Shown piece after piece: positions 34,834 through 43,895 of a stretch of 64,000 nt of DNA. Both the position numbers and the translations under genes were made by a program. The stretch's first letter is position 1; every line of letters begins with the position of its first letter. Under the pieces are notes generated by a model that was not told where the DNA came from, made no database searches, and saw only the letters and a list, made by a program, of their open reading frames with translations. This DNA is from Burkholderia arboris (GTDB lineage: Bacteria; Pseudomonadota; Gammaproteobacteria; Burkholderiales; Burkholderiaceae): NCBI RefSeq assembly GCF_902499125.1, contig NZ_CABVPX010000029.1, forward strand, positions 1 through 64,000, given 5' to 3'.

Positions 34834-35970
34834 ATGTCCTCCGTCACCATCGAACGCATCGAAACCCGCCTCGTTGACCTGCCGACGATCCGCCCGCACA
34901 AGCTGTCGGTGGCGACGATGCACGGCCAGACGCTGATGCTCGTGCAGGTGTTCTGCAGCGACGGCGTGACGGGTATCGGCGAAGGCGCGACGATCGCGGG
35001 GATGGCCTACGGCCCGGAAAGCCCCGAAGCGATGAAGCTCGCGATCGACGCGTATCTCGCTCCGGCAATCGTCGGTCGTGACGCGACGCGCATCCAGACG
35101 CTGATGGCGTTCCTCGGCAAGCTTGCGAAGGTCAACCACTTCGCGAAGAGCGCGCTCGAAACCGCGCTGCTCGACGCGCACGGCAAGCGGCTCGGCGTGC
35201 CGGTCAGCGAACTGCTCGGCGGCCGCCGGCGCGATCGCCTGCCGGTCGCGTGGACGCTCGCGTCGGGCGACACGGCCACCGACATCGCCGAAGCCGAACG
35301 GATGCTCGACCTGCGCCGCCACAACGTATTCAAGCTGAAGATCGGCGCGAAGTCGCCGGAGACCGATATCCGGCACGTGGCCGAGATCAAGAAGGCGGTC
35401 GGCGATCGCGCGTCGGTGCGCGTCGACGTGAACATGGCGTGGAGCGAAACGCAGGCCGCGCGCGCGATTCCCGCGCTGGCCGATGCGGGCTGCGAGCTGG
35501 TCGAGCAGCCGGTCGCGTCGGCCGCGGCGCTGGCGCGCCTGATGCGCCGCTTCCCGGTCGCGCTGATGGCCGATGAAATCCTGCAGGGCCCCGACAGCGC
35601 ATTCGACATCGCGAAGCATCACGGCGCGGACGTGTTCGCGATCAAGATCGAACAGAGCGGCGGCCTCTTTGCCGCGCAGCGCGTGGCCGCGATCGCGGAT
35701 GCCGCCGGCATCGAGCTGTATGGCGGCACGATGCTCGAAGGCGCATTCAGCACGGTCGCGTCCGCGCACCTGTTCGCGAGCTTCGCGAACCTGCAGTGGG
35801 GCACCGAACTGTTCGGGCCGCTGCTGATCACCGAAGAGATCCTGACGCAGCCGCTGGATTACAGCGACTTCGAACTGACCGTGCCGGACGGCCCCGGTCT
35901 CGGCATTGAACTCGACGAAGACAAAGTCAGGCGTTTCACCCGCGACGGACTGATCAAAGTCGCGCGGTAG
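34834..35970 (+). CDS. catB: Muconate cycloisomerase
   Basis: A 378-residue enolase-superfamily enzyme converting cis,cis-muconate to muconolactone in the catechol ortho-cleavage branch. Visible are the N-terminal DLPTIRPHKLSVATM, the KxK motif FKLKIGAK, metal ligands in RVDVNMAW, LVEQP and MADEI, and the C-terminal LYGGTMLEG. The start at 34834 (MSSVTIERIETRLVDLPTIRPHK) aligns with the Pseudomonas CatB N-terminus. ATG at 34807 would add nine residues and nearly coincide with the predicted transcript start; neither has a Shine-Dalgarno. It is the first gene of the cat-ben operon. Confidence 0.93.
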   Translation: MSSVTIERIETRLVDLPTIRPHKLSVATMHGQTLMLVQVFCSDGVTGIGEGATIAGMAYGPESPEAMKLAIDAYLAPAIVGRDATRIQTLMAFLGKLAKVNHFAKSALETALLDAHGKRLGVPVSELLGGRRRDRLPVAWTLASGDTATDIAEAERMLDLRRHNVFKLKIGAKSPETDIRHVAEIKKAVGDRASVRVDVNMAWSETQAARAIPALADAGCELVEQPVASAAALARLMRRFPVALMADEILQGPDSAFDIAKHHGADVFAIKIEQSGGLFAAQRVAAIADAAGIELYGGTMLEGAFSTVASAHLFASFANLQWGTELFGPLLITEEILTQPLDYSDFELTVPDGPGLGIELDEDKVRRFTRDGLIKVAR

Positions 35971-36021
35971 CCCGAGTCAGGCACAGCCGTCATTCCCCCC
36001 AATACACGTGGAGACACCATC

Positions 36022-36966
36022 ATGAGCGTCAAAGTTTTCGAAACCCGGGAAGTGCAGGATCTGCTGAAGGCCGCATCGAACGCGGGCGCGGACAACGCGA
36101 AAGGCGGCAACGCGCGCACGCAGCAGGTCGTGCTGCGCCTGCTCGGCGACCTGTTCAAGGCGATCGACGATCTCGACATCACGCCCGACGAGGTGTGGGC
36201 CGGCGTCAACTACCTGAACAAGCTCGGTCAGGATGGCGAAGCAGCGCTGCTCGCGGCTGGCCTCGGTCTCGAGAAGTACCTGGACATCCGGATGGACGCC
36301 GAAGACAAGGCCGTCGGCCTCGACGGCGGCACGCCGCGCACGATCGAAGGGCCGCTGTATGTGGCCGGCGCGCCGGTGCGCGACGGCGTGTCGAAGATCG
36401 ACCTCGACGCGGACGACGGCGCGGGCCCGCTCGTGATCCACGGCACGGTCACGGGCCTCGACGGCAAGCCGGTCGCGGGCGCGCTGGTCGAATGCTGGCA
36501 CGCGAACTCGCACGGCTTCTATTCGCACTTCGACCCGACCGGCAAGCAGAGCGATTTCAACCTGCGCGGCGCGGTGAAGACGGGCGCGGACGGCAAGTAC
36601 GAATTCCGCACGCTGATGCCGGTCGGCTATGGCTGCCCGCCGCATGGCGCGACGCAGCAATTGCTGAACGGCCTCGGCCGCCACGGCAACCGCCCCGCGC
36701 ACGTGCACTTCTTCGTCGACAGCAACGACCACCGCAAGCTGACGACGCAGTTCAACATCGACGGCGACCCGCTGATCTGGGATGACTTCGCGTATGCGAC
36801 GCGCGAGGAACTGATCCCGCCGGTGGTCGGCAAGACCGGCGGCGCGGCGCTCGGCATGAAGGCCGATGCGTACCAGGACATCGAGTTCAACTTCGTGCTG
36901 ACGCCGCTGGTGCAGGGCAAGGACAACCAGATCGTCCACCGCCTGCGCGCAGCCGCGACGGCGTAA
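36022..36966 (+). CDS. catA: Catechol 1,2-dioxygenase
   Basis: A 314-residue intradiol dioxygenase that opens catechol to cis,cis-muconate. The non-haem Fe(III) ligands are visible: Tyr in GPLYVAG, Tyr in PVGYGCPPHG and two His in RPAHVHFF. The N-terminal helical dimerisation domain (about 1-105) is typical. GGAGACACC lies before the ATG. It follows catB by 51 nt and precedes benA, so the upper product catechol is used directly. Confidence 0.96.
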   Translation: MSVKVFETREVQDLLKAASNAGADNAKGGNARTQQVVLRLLGDLFKAIDDLDITPDEVWAGVNYLNKLGQDGEAALLAAGLGLEKYLDIRMDAEDKAVGLDGGTPRTIEGPLYVAGAPVRDGVSKIDLDADDGAGPLVIHGTVTGLDGKPVAGALVECWHANSHGFYSHFDPTGKQSDFNLRGAVKTGADGKYEFRTLMPVGYGCPPHGATQQLLNGLGRHGNRPAHVHFFVDSNDHRKLTTQFNIDGDPLIWDDFAYATREELIPPVVGKTGGAALGMKADAYQDIEFNFVLTPLVQGKDNQIVHRLRAAATA

Positions 36967-37079
36967 CCACCCTGCGGCGCGGCGCGCATGCGTCGCCGCC
37001 GGCCGGGTTTCCGCGAGATTCAACTGAAACCGATGCGAGCGTGCTTGCAGGACGCGGCACGCGCATGGGAGGAGCCAAC

Positions 37080-38438
37080 ATGTCCGCCACGATCGATCAA
37101 GCCAACGAACTGGATCACCTGCTCGCCACCGCCGTGCAGGATGACAAGGAGGCCGGCGTATTCCGCTGCCGCCGCGACATCTTCACGAACGAGGAGCTGT
37201 ACGCGCTCGAGATGAAGCACATCTTCGAGAGCAACTGGGTGTACCTGGCGCACGAAAGCCAGATTCCGGCCAACAACGACTACTACACGACGTGGATCGG
37301 CCGCCAGCCGATCGTGATCACGCGCGACAAGACCGGCGAGCTGCACGCGGTCATCAATGCCTGCGCGCACAAGGGTGCGATGCTGTGCCGCCGCAAGCAC
37401 GGCAACAAGGGCAGCTTCACGTGCCCGTTCCACGGCTGGACCTTCTCGAACACCGGCAAGCTGCTGAAGGTGAAGGACGAGAAGACGACCGAGTATCCGG
37501 TGCAGTTCAACACGCACGGCTCGCACGACCTGAAGAAGGTTGCGCGCTTCGAGAACTATCGCGGCTTCCTGTTCGGCAGCCTCAGCGCCGACGTGCTGCC
37601 GCTCGAGGAGTACCTCGGCGAAGCGCGCGTGATCATCGACCAGATCGTCGACCAGGCACCGGACGGGCTCGAAGTGCTGCGCGGCAACTCGTCCTACATC
37701 TACGAAGGCAACTGGAAGATGCAGATGGAGAACGGCTGCGACGGCTACCACGTCAGCACCGTCCACTGGAACTACGCGGCGACGATGGGCCGCCGCAAGG
37801 AAGACGGCACCAAGGCCGTCGACGCGAACAGCTGGAGCAAATCGGTCGCGGGCGTGTACGGGTTCGACAACGGCCACATCCTGCTGTGGACGCAGACGAT
37901 GAACCCGGAAGTGCGGCCCGTGTACCAGCATCGCGACGAGATCCGCGCGCGCGTCGGCGACGTGCAGGCCGACTTCATCGTGAACCAGACGCGCAACCTG
38001 TGCGTGTACCCGAACGTGTTCCTGATGGACCAGTTCAGCACGCAGATCCGCGTGGTGCGGCCGCTCGGCGTCGACAAGACCGAAGTCACGATCTTCTGTT
38101 TCGCGCCGAAGGGCGAGAGCGAGGCCGATCGCACGACCCGCATCCGCCAGTACGAGGATTTCTTCAACGTGACGGGCATGGGCACCGCCGACGATCTCGA
38201 GGAGTTCCGCGCGTGCCAGGCCGGCTATGCGGGCATCACGGCGATGTGGAACGACCTGTCGCGCGGCGCGCCGCTGTGGGTCGACGGGCCCGACGACAAC
38301 GCGAAGAAGATGGGGCTGAACCCGCGCATTTCGGGCGAGCGCAGCGAGGATGAAGGGCTGTTCGTGTGCCAGCACGAACACTGGGTGCACGTGATGCGCG
38401 ATGCGCTGAAGAAGGAACGCGGGGAGGTGGCAGCATGA
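37080..38438 (+). CDS. benA: Benzoate 1,2-dioxygenase, large (alpha) subunit
   Basis: A 452-residue ring-hydroxylating oxygenase alpha subunit. The Rieske centre is formed by CAHKGAMLC and CPFHGW (about 96-120). The mononuclear iron His/His/Asp set is in the GCDGYHVSTVHWNY region. It hydroxylates benzoate to the cis-diol. ATG at 37080 follows GGGAGGAG. Its stop overlaps the benB start. Confidence 0.96.
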   Translation: MSATIDQANELDHLLATAVQDDKEAGVFRCRRDIFTNEELYALEMKHIFESNWVYLAHESQIPANNDYYTTWIGRQPIVITRDKTGELHAVINACAHKGAMLCRRKHGNKGSFTCPFHGWTFSNTGKLLKVKDEKTTEYPVQFNTHGSHDLKKVARFENYRGFLFGSLSADVLPLEEYLGEARVIIDQIVDQAPDGLEVLRGNSSYIYEGNWKMQMENGCDGYHVSTVHWNYAATMGRRKEDGTKAVDANSWSKSVAGVYGFDNGHILLWTQTMNPEVRPVYQHRDEIRARVGDVQADFIVNQTRNLCVYPNVFLMDQFSTQIRVVRPLGVDKTEVTIFCFAPKGESEADRTTRIRQYEDFFNVTGMGTADDLEEFRACQAGYAGITAMWNDLSRGAPLWVDGPDDNAKKMGLNPRISGERSEDEGLFVCQHEHWVHVMRDALKKERGEVAA

Positions 38439-38923
38439 GCTTCGATTTCCGGACCATTTGCGCGGCGCTGTATCGCGAAGCGCGCCTGCTCGACGATCGC
38501 CAGTGGGACGAGTGGCTGACCTGCTACACGGAGGACGTCACGTACTGGATGCCCGCGTGGGACGACGACGACCGGCCGACCGACGATCACCAGAGCCAGA
38601 TCTCGCTGATGTATTACCCGGACCGCGGCGGCCTCGAGGATCGCGTGTTCCGCATCAAGACCGAGCGCAGCGGCGCATCGACGCCCGAGCCGCGTACCAG
38701 CCACAACGTGACGAACGTCGAGGTGCTGGCCGAACGCGACGACGAAGTGGACGTGCGCTACAACTTTCACACGTTGAACCACCGCTACCGCGTGACCGAT
38801 CACTTCTTCGGCACGATGTTCGTCACGTTGCGCCGGGCGGGCGATGCGCTGCTGATTTCGCACAAGAAGATCGTGCTGAAGAACGACTACATCCGGCAGG
38901 TGCTCGACGTGTATCACGTCTGA
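38435..38923 (+). CDS. benB: Benzoate 1,2-dioxygenase, small (beta) subunit
   Basis: A 162-residue beta subunit of the ring-hydroxylating dioxygenase family (NTF2-like fold), with the typical EARLLDDRQWDEWLTCYTEDVTYW beginning. It starts in the ATGA overlap with benA, indicating coupled, equimolar synthesis of the two subunits. Confidence 0.95.
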   Translation: MSFDFRTICAALYREARLLDDRQWDEWLTCYTEDVTYWMPAWDDDDRPTDDHQSQISLMYYPDRGGLEDRVFRIKTERSGASTPEPRTSHNVTNVEVLAERDDEVDVRYNFHTLNHRYRVTDHFFGTMFVTLRRAGDALLISHKKIVLKNDYIRQVLDVYHV

Positions 38924-38963
38924 CGCCTGTTGACTTGTCATGAAAGGAAGTGGAGGTGACGCC

Positions 38964-39986
38964 ATGTCCAGCTACAAGATTGCACTGAATTTCGAGGACG
39001 GGGTAACCCGCTTCATCGATTGCAAGGCCGGCGAGAAGGTTCTCGACGCGGCCTTCCGCGCGAAGATCAACCTGCCGATGGATTGCTCCGACGGCGTGTG
39101 CGGCACCTGCAAGTGCCGCGCCGAAAGCGGCAATTACGACCTCGGCGACGATTACATCGACGATGCGCTCACCGAGGACGAAAAGGACGGCGGTCTCGTG
39201 CTGACGTGTCAGATGGTGCCGCAAAGCGATTGCGTGATCGCGGTGCCGACCTCGTCGGTCGCGTGCAAGACCGGACAGAGCGGCTTCGCCGCGACGGTCA
39301 CGAAGGTCGAGCAGCATCACGACGCGGCCGTCGTGCTCGAGCTCGACGTCGGCGCGGCTGCGCCTGTGTTCTTGCCGGGCCAGTACGTGAACATCGACGT
39401 GCCCGCGAGCGGCCAGCACCGCTCCTATTCGTTCTCGTCGGCGCCGGCCGACGCGAAGGTCAGCTTCCTGATCAAGAAGATTCCCGGCGGCGTGATGAGC
39501 ACGTGGCTTGAATCGGCGCGGCCTGGCGACACGCTCGAACTGCACGGGCCGCTCGGCAGCTTCTACCTGCGCGACGTGCAGCGGCCGCTGCTGTTCCTCG
39601 CGGGCGGCACCGGCCTCGCGCCGTTCCTGTCGATGCTCGAAGTGCTGGCGCGCAGCGGCTCGCAGCAGAAGGTGCACCTGATCTACGGCGTGACGCGCGA
39701 CCTCGATCTCGTGCTGGTCGACGCCATCGAAGCCTACGCGGCGAAGCTGCCGAACTTCAGCTTCGCGACGGTCGTCGCGGATGGGGAATCGAGCCATCCG
39801 CGCAAGGGCTGGGTCACGCAGCACATTCCGGCCGATGCGCTGAACGACGGCGACGTCGACGTGTATCTGTGCGGGCCGCCGCCGATGGTCGACGCGGTGC
39901 GCAAGTATTTCGACGACGAAGGCGTGAAGCCGAACAGCTTCCACTACGAGAAGTTCACCCCGAACGTCACGGCAAAGGCGGCATGA
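38964..39986 (+). CDS. benC: Benzoate dioxygenase electron-transfer reductase
   Basis: A 340-residue reductase. The plant-type [2Fe-2S] domain has Cys ligands in CSDGVCGTCKC and LTCQM. An FAD domain (RSYSFSSAP) and an NADH domain (LFLAGGTGLAPFLSML) follow. It passes electrons from NADH to BenAB. ATG at 38964 follows GGAAGTGGAGG. Its stop overlaps the benD start (ATGA). Confidence 0.95.
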   Translation: MSSYKIALNFEDGVTRFIDCKAGEKVLDAAFRAKINLPMDCSDGVCGTCKCRAESGNYDLGDDYIDDALTEDEKDGGLVLTCQMVPQSDCVIAVPTSSVACKTGQSGFAATVTKVEQHHDAAVVLELDVGAAAPVFLPGQYVNIDVPASGQHRSYSFSSAPADAKVSFLIKKIPGGVMSTWLESARPGDTLELHGPLGSFYLRDVQRPLLFLAGGTGLAPFLSMLEVLARSGSQQKVHLIYGVTRDLDLVLVDAIEAYAAKLPNFSFATVVADGESSHPRKGWVTQHIPADALNDGDVDVYLCGPPPMVDAVRKYFDDEGVKPNSFHYEKFTPNVTAKAA

Positions 39987-40759
39987 CCATGCAACGATTC
40001 TCCGGCAAGGTTGTCGTCGTCACCGGCGCAGCGCAGGGCATCGGCCGAGGCGTCGCGCTGCGCGCGGCCGCCGAGGGCGGCAGGGTGCTGTTCGTCGATC
40101 GCGCGGATTTCGTCGCCGAGGTGGCGGCCGAGGCGACCGGTGGCGAGACGGCAGGCTTCGTCGCCGATCTCGAAACCTACGAAGGCGCGCACGCGGCGAT
40201 CGTGCATGCGGTGCAGACGTTCGGCGGCATCGACATCCTGATCAACGGCGTCGGCGGCGCGATTCGCATGCGCCCGTTCGCCGAATTCGAGCCGGCACAG
40301 ATCGATGCGGAAATCCGCCGCTCGCTGATGCCGACGCTTTATACCTGTCACGCCGTGCTGCCGCACCTGATCGCACGCGGCGGCGGCACGATCGTCAACG
40401 TCTCGTCGAACGCGACGCGCGGCATCCGTCGCGTGCCGTATTCGGCGGCGAAAGGCGGCGTCAATGCGCTGACGTCGGCGCTCGCGATGGAGTACGCGGA
40501 GCACAACATCCGTGTCGTCGCCACCGCGCCGGGCGGCACCAGCGCGCCGCCGCGCCGCGTGCCGCGCAATGCGGCCGGCGACAGCGCGCAGGAACAGGCG
40601 TGGATGGGCGAAGCCGTGCAGCAGGTGACCGAATCGACGTACTTCAAGCGCTACGGCAGCCTCGACGAGCAGATCGCGCCGATCCTGTTCCTTGCGTCCG
40701 ACGAGGCGAGCTACATCACCGGCACGGTGCTGCCGGTCGCGGGCGGCGATACGGGTTGA
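39983..40759 (+). CDS. benD: 1,6-dihydroxycyclohexa-2,4-diene-1-carboxylate dehydrogenase
   Basis: A 258-residue SDR enzyme that oxidises and decarboxylates the benzoate cis-diol to catechol. It has TGAAQGIGRG, INGVGGAIR (replacing the usual NNAG, as in BenD/XylL) and the catalytic YSAAKGG. It is translationally coupled to benC through ATGA at 39983; a second ATG (39989) is possible. A GC-rich hairpin follows the stop. Confidence 0.92.
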   Translation: MTMQRFSGKVVVVTGAAQGIGRGVALRAAAEGGRVLFVDRADFVAEVAAEATGGETAGFVADLETYEGAHAAIVHAVQTFGGIDILINGVGGAIRMRPFAEFEPAQIDAEIRRSLMPTLYTCHAVLPHLIARGGGTIVNVSSNATRGIRRVPYSAAKGGVNALTSALAMEYAEHNIRVVATAPGGTSAPPRRVPRNAAGDSAQEQAWMGEAVQQVTESTYFKRYGSLDEQIAPILFLASDEASYITGTVLPVAGGDTG

Positions 40760-40844
40760 GCGGCGCGCCGCCCGCCCGTGTTCATCGACAGCCTTCATCG
40801 ACAACCAGACGGCCGGCGCATCGACGCCGGCCACGGAGACAGCC

Positions 40845-41243
40845 ATGCATGAACGCAAAGCCATCGTTCCGGCGGGAATGGAAGCGGTGTACGAGAAGAT
40901 CGGCTATGCGCCGGGCCTGAAGGTCGGCGATACGCTTTACGTCTCCGGCCAGATCGGCCGCGACGCGGCGATGCAGCTTGTCGACGGCCGCGAAGCGCAG
41001 ATCGTGCAGGCATTCGAGAACCTGAAGCAGGTGCTGGAAGCGGCCGGTGCATCGTTCAACGACGTGGTCGACCTGACGACGTTCCATACCGACATGCGCG
41101 ATCTGCCGCTGTTCATGCAGGTACGCGACCGCTATCTTCAGGCCCACCCGAAACCGGCATGGACGGCGGTCGGTGCACACATGCTGGGCGGCTCGCCCGG
41201 CTATCTCGTCGAAATCAAGGCGGTGGCGGTGCTGCCGGGTTGA
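40845..41243 (+). CDS. RidA/YjgF family protein
   Basis: A 132-residue Rid-family protein. Family features are VGDTLYVSGQIGRD, NLKQVLEAAGASFNDVVDLTTFHTDM and a VEIKAVAVLP end. The canonical Arg of imine-deaminating RidA proteins is not at its usual place in this sequence, so the activity is uncertain. It is 85 nt after benD with GGAGACAG before the ATG, and is probably the last gene of the cat-ben transcript. It may protect against or process a pathway by-product; this is inference. Confidence 0.82.
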   Translation: MHERKAIVPAGMEAVYEKIGYAPGLKVGDTLYVSGQIGRDAAMQLVDGREAQIVQAFENLKQVLEAAGASFNDVVDLTTFHTDMRDLPLFMQVRDRYLQAHPKPAWTAVGAHMLGGSPGYLVEIKAVAVLPG

Positions 41244-41273
41244 GCGCGGCGGCGCATCGGGCCTGGCGCCCGC

Positions 41274-42212
41274 TCAGGCGCGTGCGGCCGGCGCGTCGCG
41301 TTCCGCTGGCGGCAGGTACGCCATGCCGTGCTCGTCGTACAGGTCGTAGATGAGCCGCAGCATGCGTTCGATGTCGTCGGACGCATCGAGCATGCGCATG
41401 CTCATGATGATCGGCGACACGAGCCGCGCGTCGTCCAGCTCCTGGTAGGACACGTCGTCGCGCTTGAGCCCGTACACGCTCTTCGGCACGATCGACACGC
41501 CTTCGCCCGCCGCGACGAGCCCGAGCGCGACCTGCAGCTCGCGTGTCTCCAGCACACGCGCCGGCTTGAGCGCACGATCGTGAAATGCGGCGAGTACCTG
41601 GTCCGCATAGCTCGGGCGCGGCGCGTTCGGAAACACGATCAGCGTTTCGTCGAGCAGGTCGTGCAGCGACAGCGCCGCGTTCGTTGCGCACAGCCGGTGG
41701 CCGAGCGGCAGCGCCGCGATCAGCGGTTCCTCGCGCAGCACGACGCGGCGCACGCTCGGGTCGTTGAGCCGGATGCGCCCGAAGCCGATGTCGATGCGGC
41801 CTTCCTTGAGCGCCTTGATCTGGTCCATCGTCGACATCTCGTGCAGGCTCAGTTCGACCTCCGCATGCCGCTGGCGATAGCGGCGAATCACCTTCGGCAG
41901 CATTCCGTACAGCGTCGAGCCGACGAATCCGACCGACAGGCTGCGTTCGATCTTGCCGACGCGGCGCGTCATCGATTCGAGCTCGGCCGTTTGCGCGAGC
42001 AACTGCACGGCATGCTGGTGAAAGAAGCGGCCGGTTTCGGTGAGCTTCAGCGGACGCGAATCGCGCTCGAACAGCAACGCGCCGAGTTGCTGTTCGAGTT
42101 GCTGGATCTGCCGGCTCAACGGGGGCTGTGCGATATGGAGCCTTTGTGCGGCGCGCGTGAAGCTGCGCTCCTCGGCAACCGCAACGAAATAGCGCAGATG
42201 GCGGAATTCCAT
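41274..42212 (-). CDS. LysR-type regulator of benzoate/catechol degradation (BenM/CatR type)
   Basis: A 312-residue LysR protein. Its N-terminus MEFRHLRYFVAVAEERSFTRAAQRLHIAQPPLSRQIQQLEQQLG and middle region (SMTRRVGKIERSLSVGFVGSTLYGMLPK, ALKEGRIDIGFGR, LGLVAAGEGVSIVP) closely follow BenM/CatM. These respond to benzoate and/or cis,cis-muconate. It converges on the ridA gene at the end of the cat-ben operon and is divergent from a porin. ATAC-N7-GTAT-like sites occur before catB and in its own upstream region. The frame upstream of 42212 is open, but the family start is clear. Confidence 0.9.
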   Translation of the reverse strand: MEFRHLRYFVAVAEERSFTRAAQRLHIAQPPLSRQIQQLEQQLGALLFERDSRPLKLTETGRFFHQHAVQLLAQTAELESMTRRVGKIERSLSVGFVGSTLYGMLPKVIRRYRQRHAEVELSLHEMSTMDQIKALKEGRIDIGFGRIRLNDPSVRRVVLREEPLIAALPLGHRLCATNAALSLHDLLDETLIVFPNAPRPSYADQVLAAFHDRALKPARVLETRELQVALGLVAAGEGVSIVPKSVYGLKRDDVSYQELDDARLVSPIIMSMRMLDASDDIERMLRLIYDLYDEHGMAYLPPAERDAPAARA

Positions 42213-42378
42213 GTTCGTTGGCGTCGAGTGGGGAGCAGGGGGGTGAGCGGGTCTCGCCATTCTATGGCAGCTACGACGCGAGCGTGACCGGTTTTTCGTA
42301 AAAATTAGTTCGGTTTGCAGAGCGATTCGCGAGGCATGACGGTCATCGATGCACCAAAGGAGGGCGGCCGGCCGATGC

Positions 42379-42414
42379 ATACCTCGCAGATATGAACCGA
42401 TACCCATTCGGTGT
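42379..42414. promoter_or_regulatory. Two phased near-matches to the BenM/CatM site
   Basis: ATAC-N7-ATAT (42379-42393) and ATAC-N7-GTGT (42400-42414) lie 21 bp apart centre to centre, two helical turns, between the LysR gene and the divergent porin. Each has one mismatch to ATAC-N7-GTAT. Confidence 0.55.
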
Positions 42415-42667
42415 TGGACTGGCTATTTTTCGGTCGCTACTATCGCCGCAAACAGGTTGCAAGCCCGAACGGAATCATGCAACAAGGAGACGCCCCCGAT
42501 CACATTCCCTTTTGACCGGCCGCCGGCGGCGAGTCGAGCGACAGCCTGATGGCGTTCGGCTCGCATGACGCGTCGATCCGGCCCGGTCGTTCAATCCGCA
42601 CATGCCGGATTGCCGTTCAGTACCCCGAATCAACGAGAAATACCCCATATCAATGTTTGGAGACGGA

Positions 42668-43804
42668 ATGAGATTTCAGCATCTCGCAGGCGGAGCTTTG
42701 CTCGGATTCGCGACGGCCGCTTGTGCGCAAAGCAGCGTGACGTTGTACGGCGTCATCGATACCGGCGTCGAATACGTGTCGCACGCCAATGCCGACGGCA
42801 AGGGTATCGTGCGCATGCCCTCGATCACCGGCGAGTTGCCGTCGCGCTGGGGGCTGCGCGGATCGGAGGATCTCGGCGGCGGTTACAAGGCCGTGTTCGC
42901 GCTCGAGAGCGGCTTCAATGTCGGCAGCGGCACGATGGGGCAAGGCGGGCGGCTGTTCGGCCGGCAAAGCTGGGTGGGCATCGAAAGCCCGTACGGCACG
43001 CTGTCGTTCGGCCGTCAGTACACGATGACCTATTACGCGGTGCTCGATGCCGACCTGCTCGGCCCGAACATCTACGGGCTGCCGTCGCTCGACGCATACA
43101 TCCCGAACGGCCGCGCCGACAACGCGGTGGCATGGCGCGGCAAGTTCGGCGGGCTGACGGCCGGCGCGATGGTTTCGTTCGGCCGCGATTCGGCCGGGAC
43201 CGGCAACTCGCCGGGGCAAGGCACGTGCGCAGGCCCGACACCGGGCGAAACGACCGTGTGCCGGCTGTGGTCAGCGATGCTCAAATACGATTCGACGTCG
43301 TTCGGCGCGGCCGCGTCGTATGAAGAGCAGCGCGGCGGCGGCGCGACGGCCGCTGCGAACTTCTTCGACGGCGTCAAGCCGTTGCCGCTGACGTCCAACG
43401 GCGACAAGGACGACCGCGCGCAGGTCAACGGCTACGTCAACGCGTTCGGTGTGAAGATCGGCGGCGGCTGGATCGGCCGCTGGGTCGACACCGATTCGTC
43501 GGGCGGCCCGAACGTGCACTCGAACCTGTTCTATCTCACCGCGAACTACTACGTGACGCCCGCGTTCCTGGTCGACGGCGGCGTCTATCACGTCAACGTG
43601 TCGGGCCAGGATGCGCGCGCGACGCTCGGCGCACTGCGCGGCACCTACTTCCTGTCGAAGCAGACGGCTGTTTATCTGCAGGGCGCCTACCTCGCCAACA
43701 GCGCGCATGGCGCGTTCACGATCAGCGCCGGCGGGGGCGGCACGACGCCCGCACCGGGGCAGAACCAGGTCGGTGTGATGGCCGGCATCCGGCACATGTT
43801 CTGA
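42668..43804 (+). CDS. Gram-negative trimeric porin (OmpC-like)
   Basis: A 378-residue porin with an N-terminal signal peptide (cleavage likely after AACA). The first mature strand is SSVTLYGVIDTGVEYV, a central PEFGG-like loop region follows, and the C-terminal strand ends in Phe (IRHMF) as required for outer-membrane assembly. GGAGACGGA precedes ATG at 42668. It is divergent from the BenM-type regulator with shared LysR-type sites, so it may admit benzoate or related acids. A stem-loop (about 43822-43846) follows the stop. Confidence 0.9.
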   Translation: MRFQHLAGGALLGFATAACAQSSVTLYGVIDTGVEYVSHANADGKGIVRMPSITGELPSRWGLRGSEDLGGGYKAVFALESGFNVGSGTMGQGGRLFGRQSWVGIESPYGTLSFGRQYTMTYYAVLDADLLGPNIYGLPSLDAYIPNGRADNAVAWRGKFGGLTAGAMVSFGRDSAGTGNSPGQGTCAGPTPGETTVCRLWSAMLKYDSTSFGAAASYEEQRGGGATAAANFFDGVKPLPLTSNGDKDDRAQVNGYVNAFGVKIGGGWIGRWVDTDSSGGPNVHSNLFYLTANYYVTPAFLVDGGVYHVNVSGQDARATLGALRGTYFLSKQTAVYLQGAYLANSAHGAFTISAGGGGTTPAPGQNQVGVMAGIRHMF

Positions 43805-43821
43805 GCGGATCGCGTCGAACG

Positions 43822-43846
43822 GGCACCACGCGAATCGGCGCGTGCC
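43822..43846 (+). terminator. Stem-loop after porin gene
   Basis: An imperfect inverted repeat (GGCAC..ACGCG / CGCG..TGCC) directly downstream of the porin stop, without a clear T-run. A probable transcription end. Confidence 0.35.
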
Positions 43847-43895
43847 GGTTCGCTTTCAAGAACGCAAATAACTCGAGAGAAGACGGAGGGGCGGT

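Noticed and set aside
34386..34877. Open frame of 163 codons overlapping the catB control region
   Set aside because: No ribosome site, unnatural composition, and it runs through the LysR operator and promoter.
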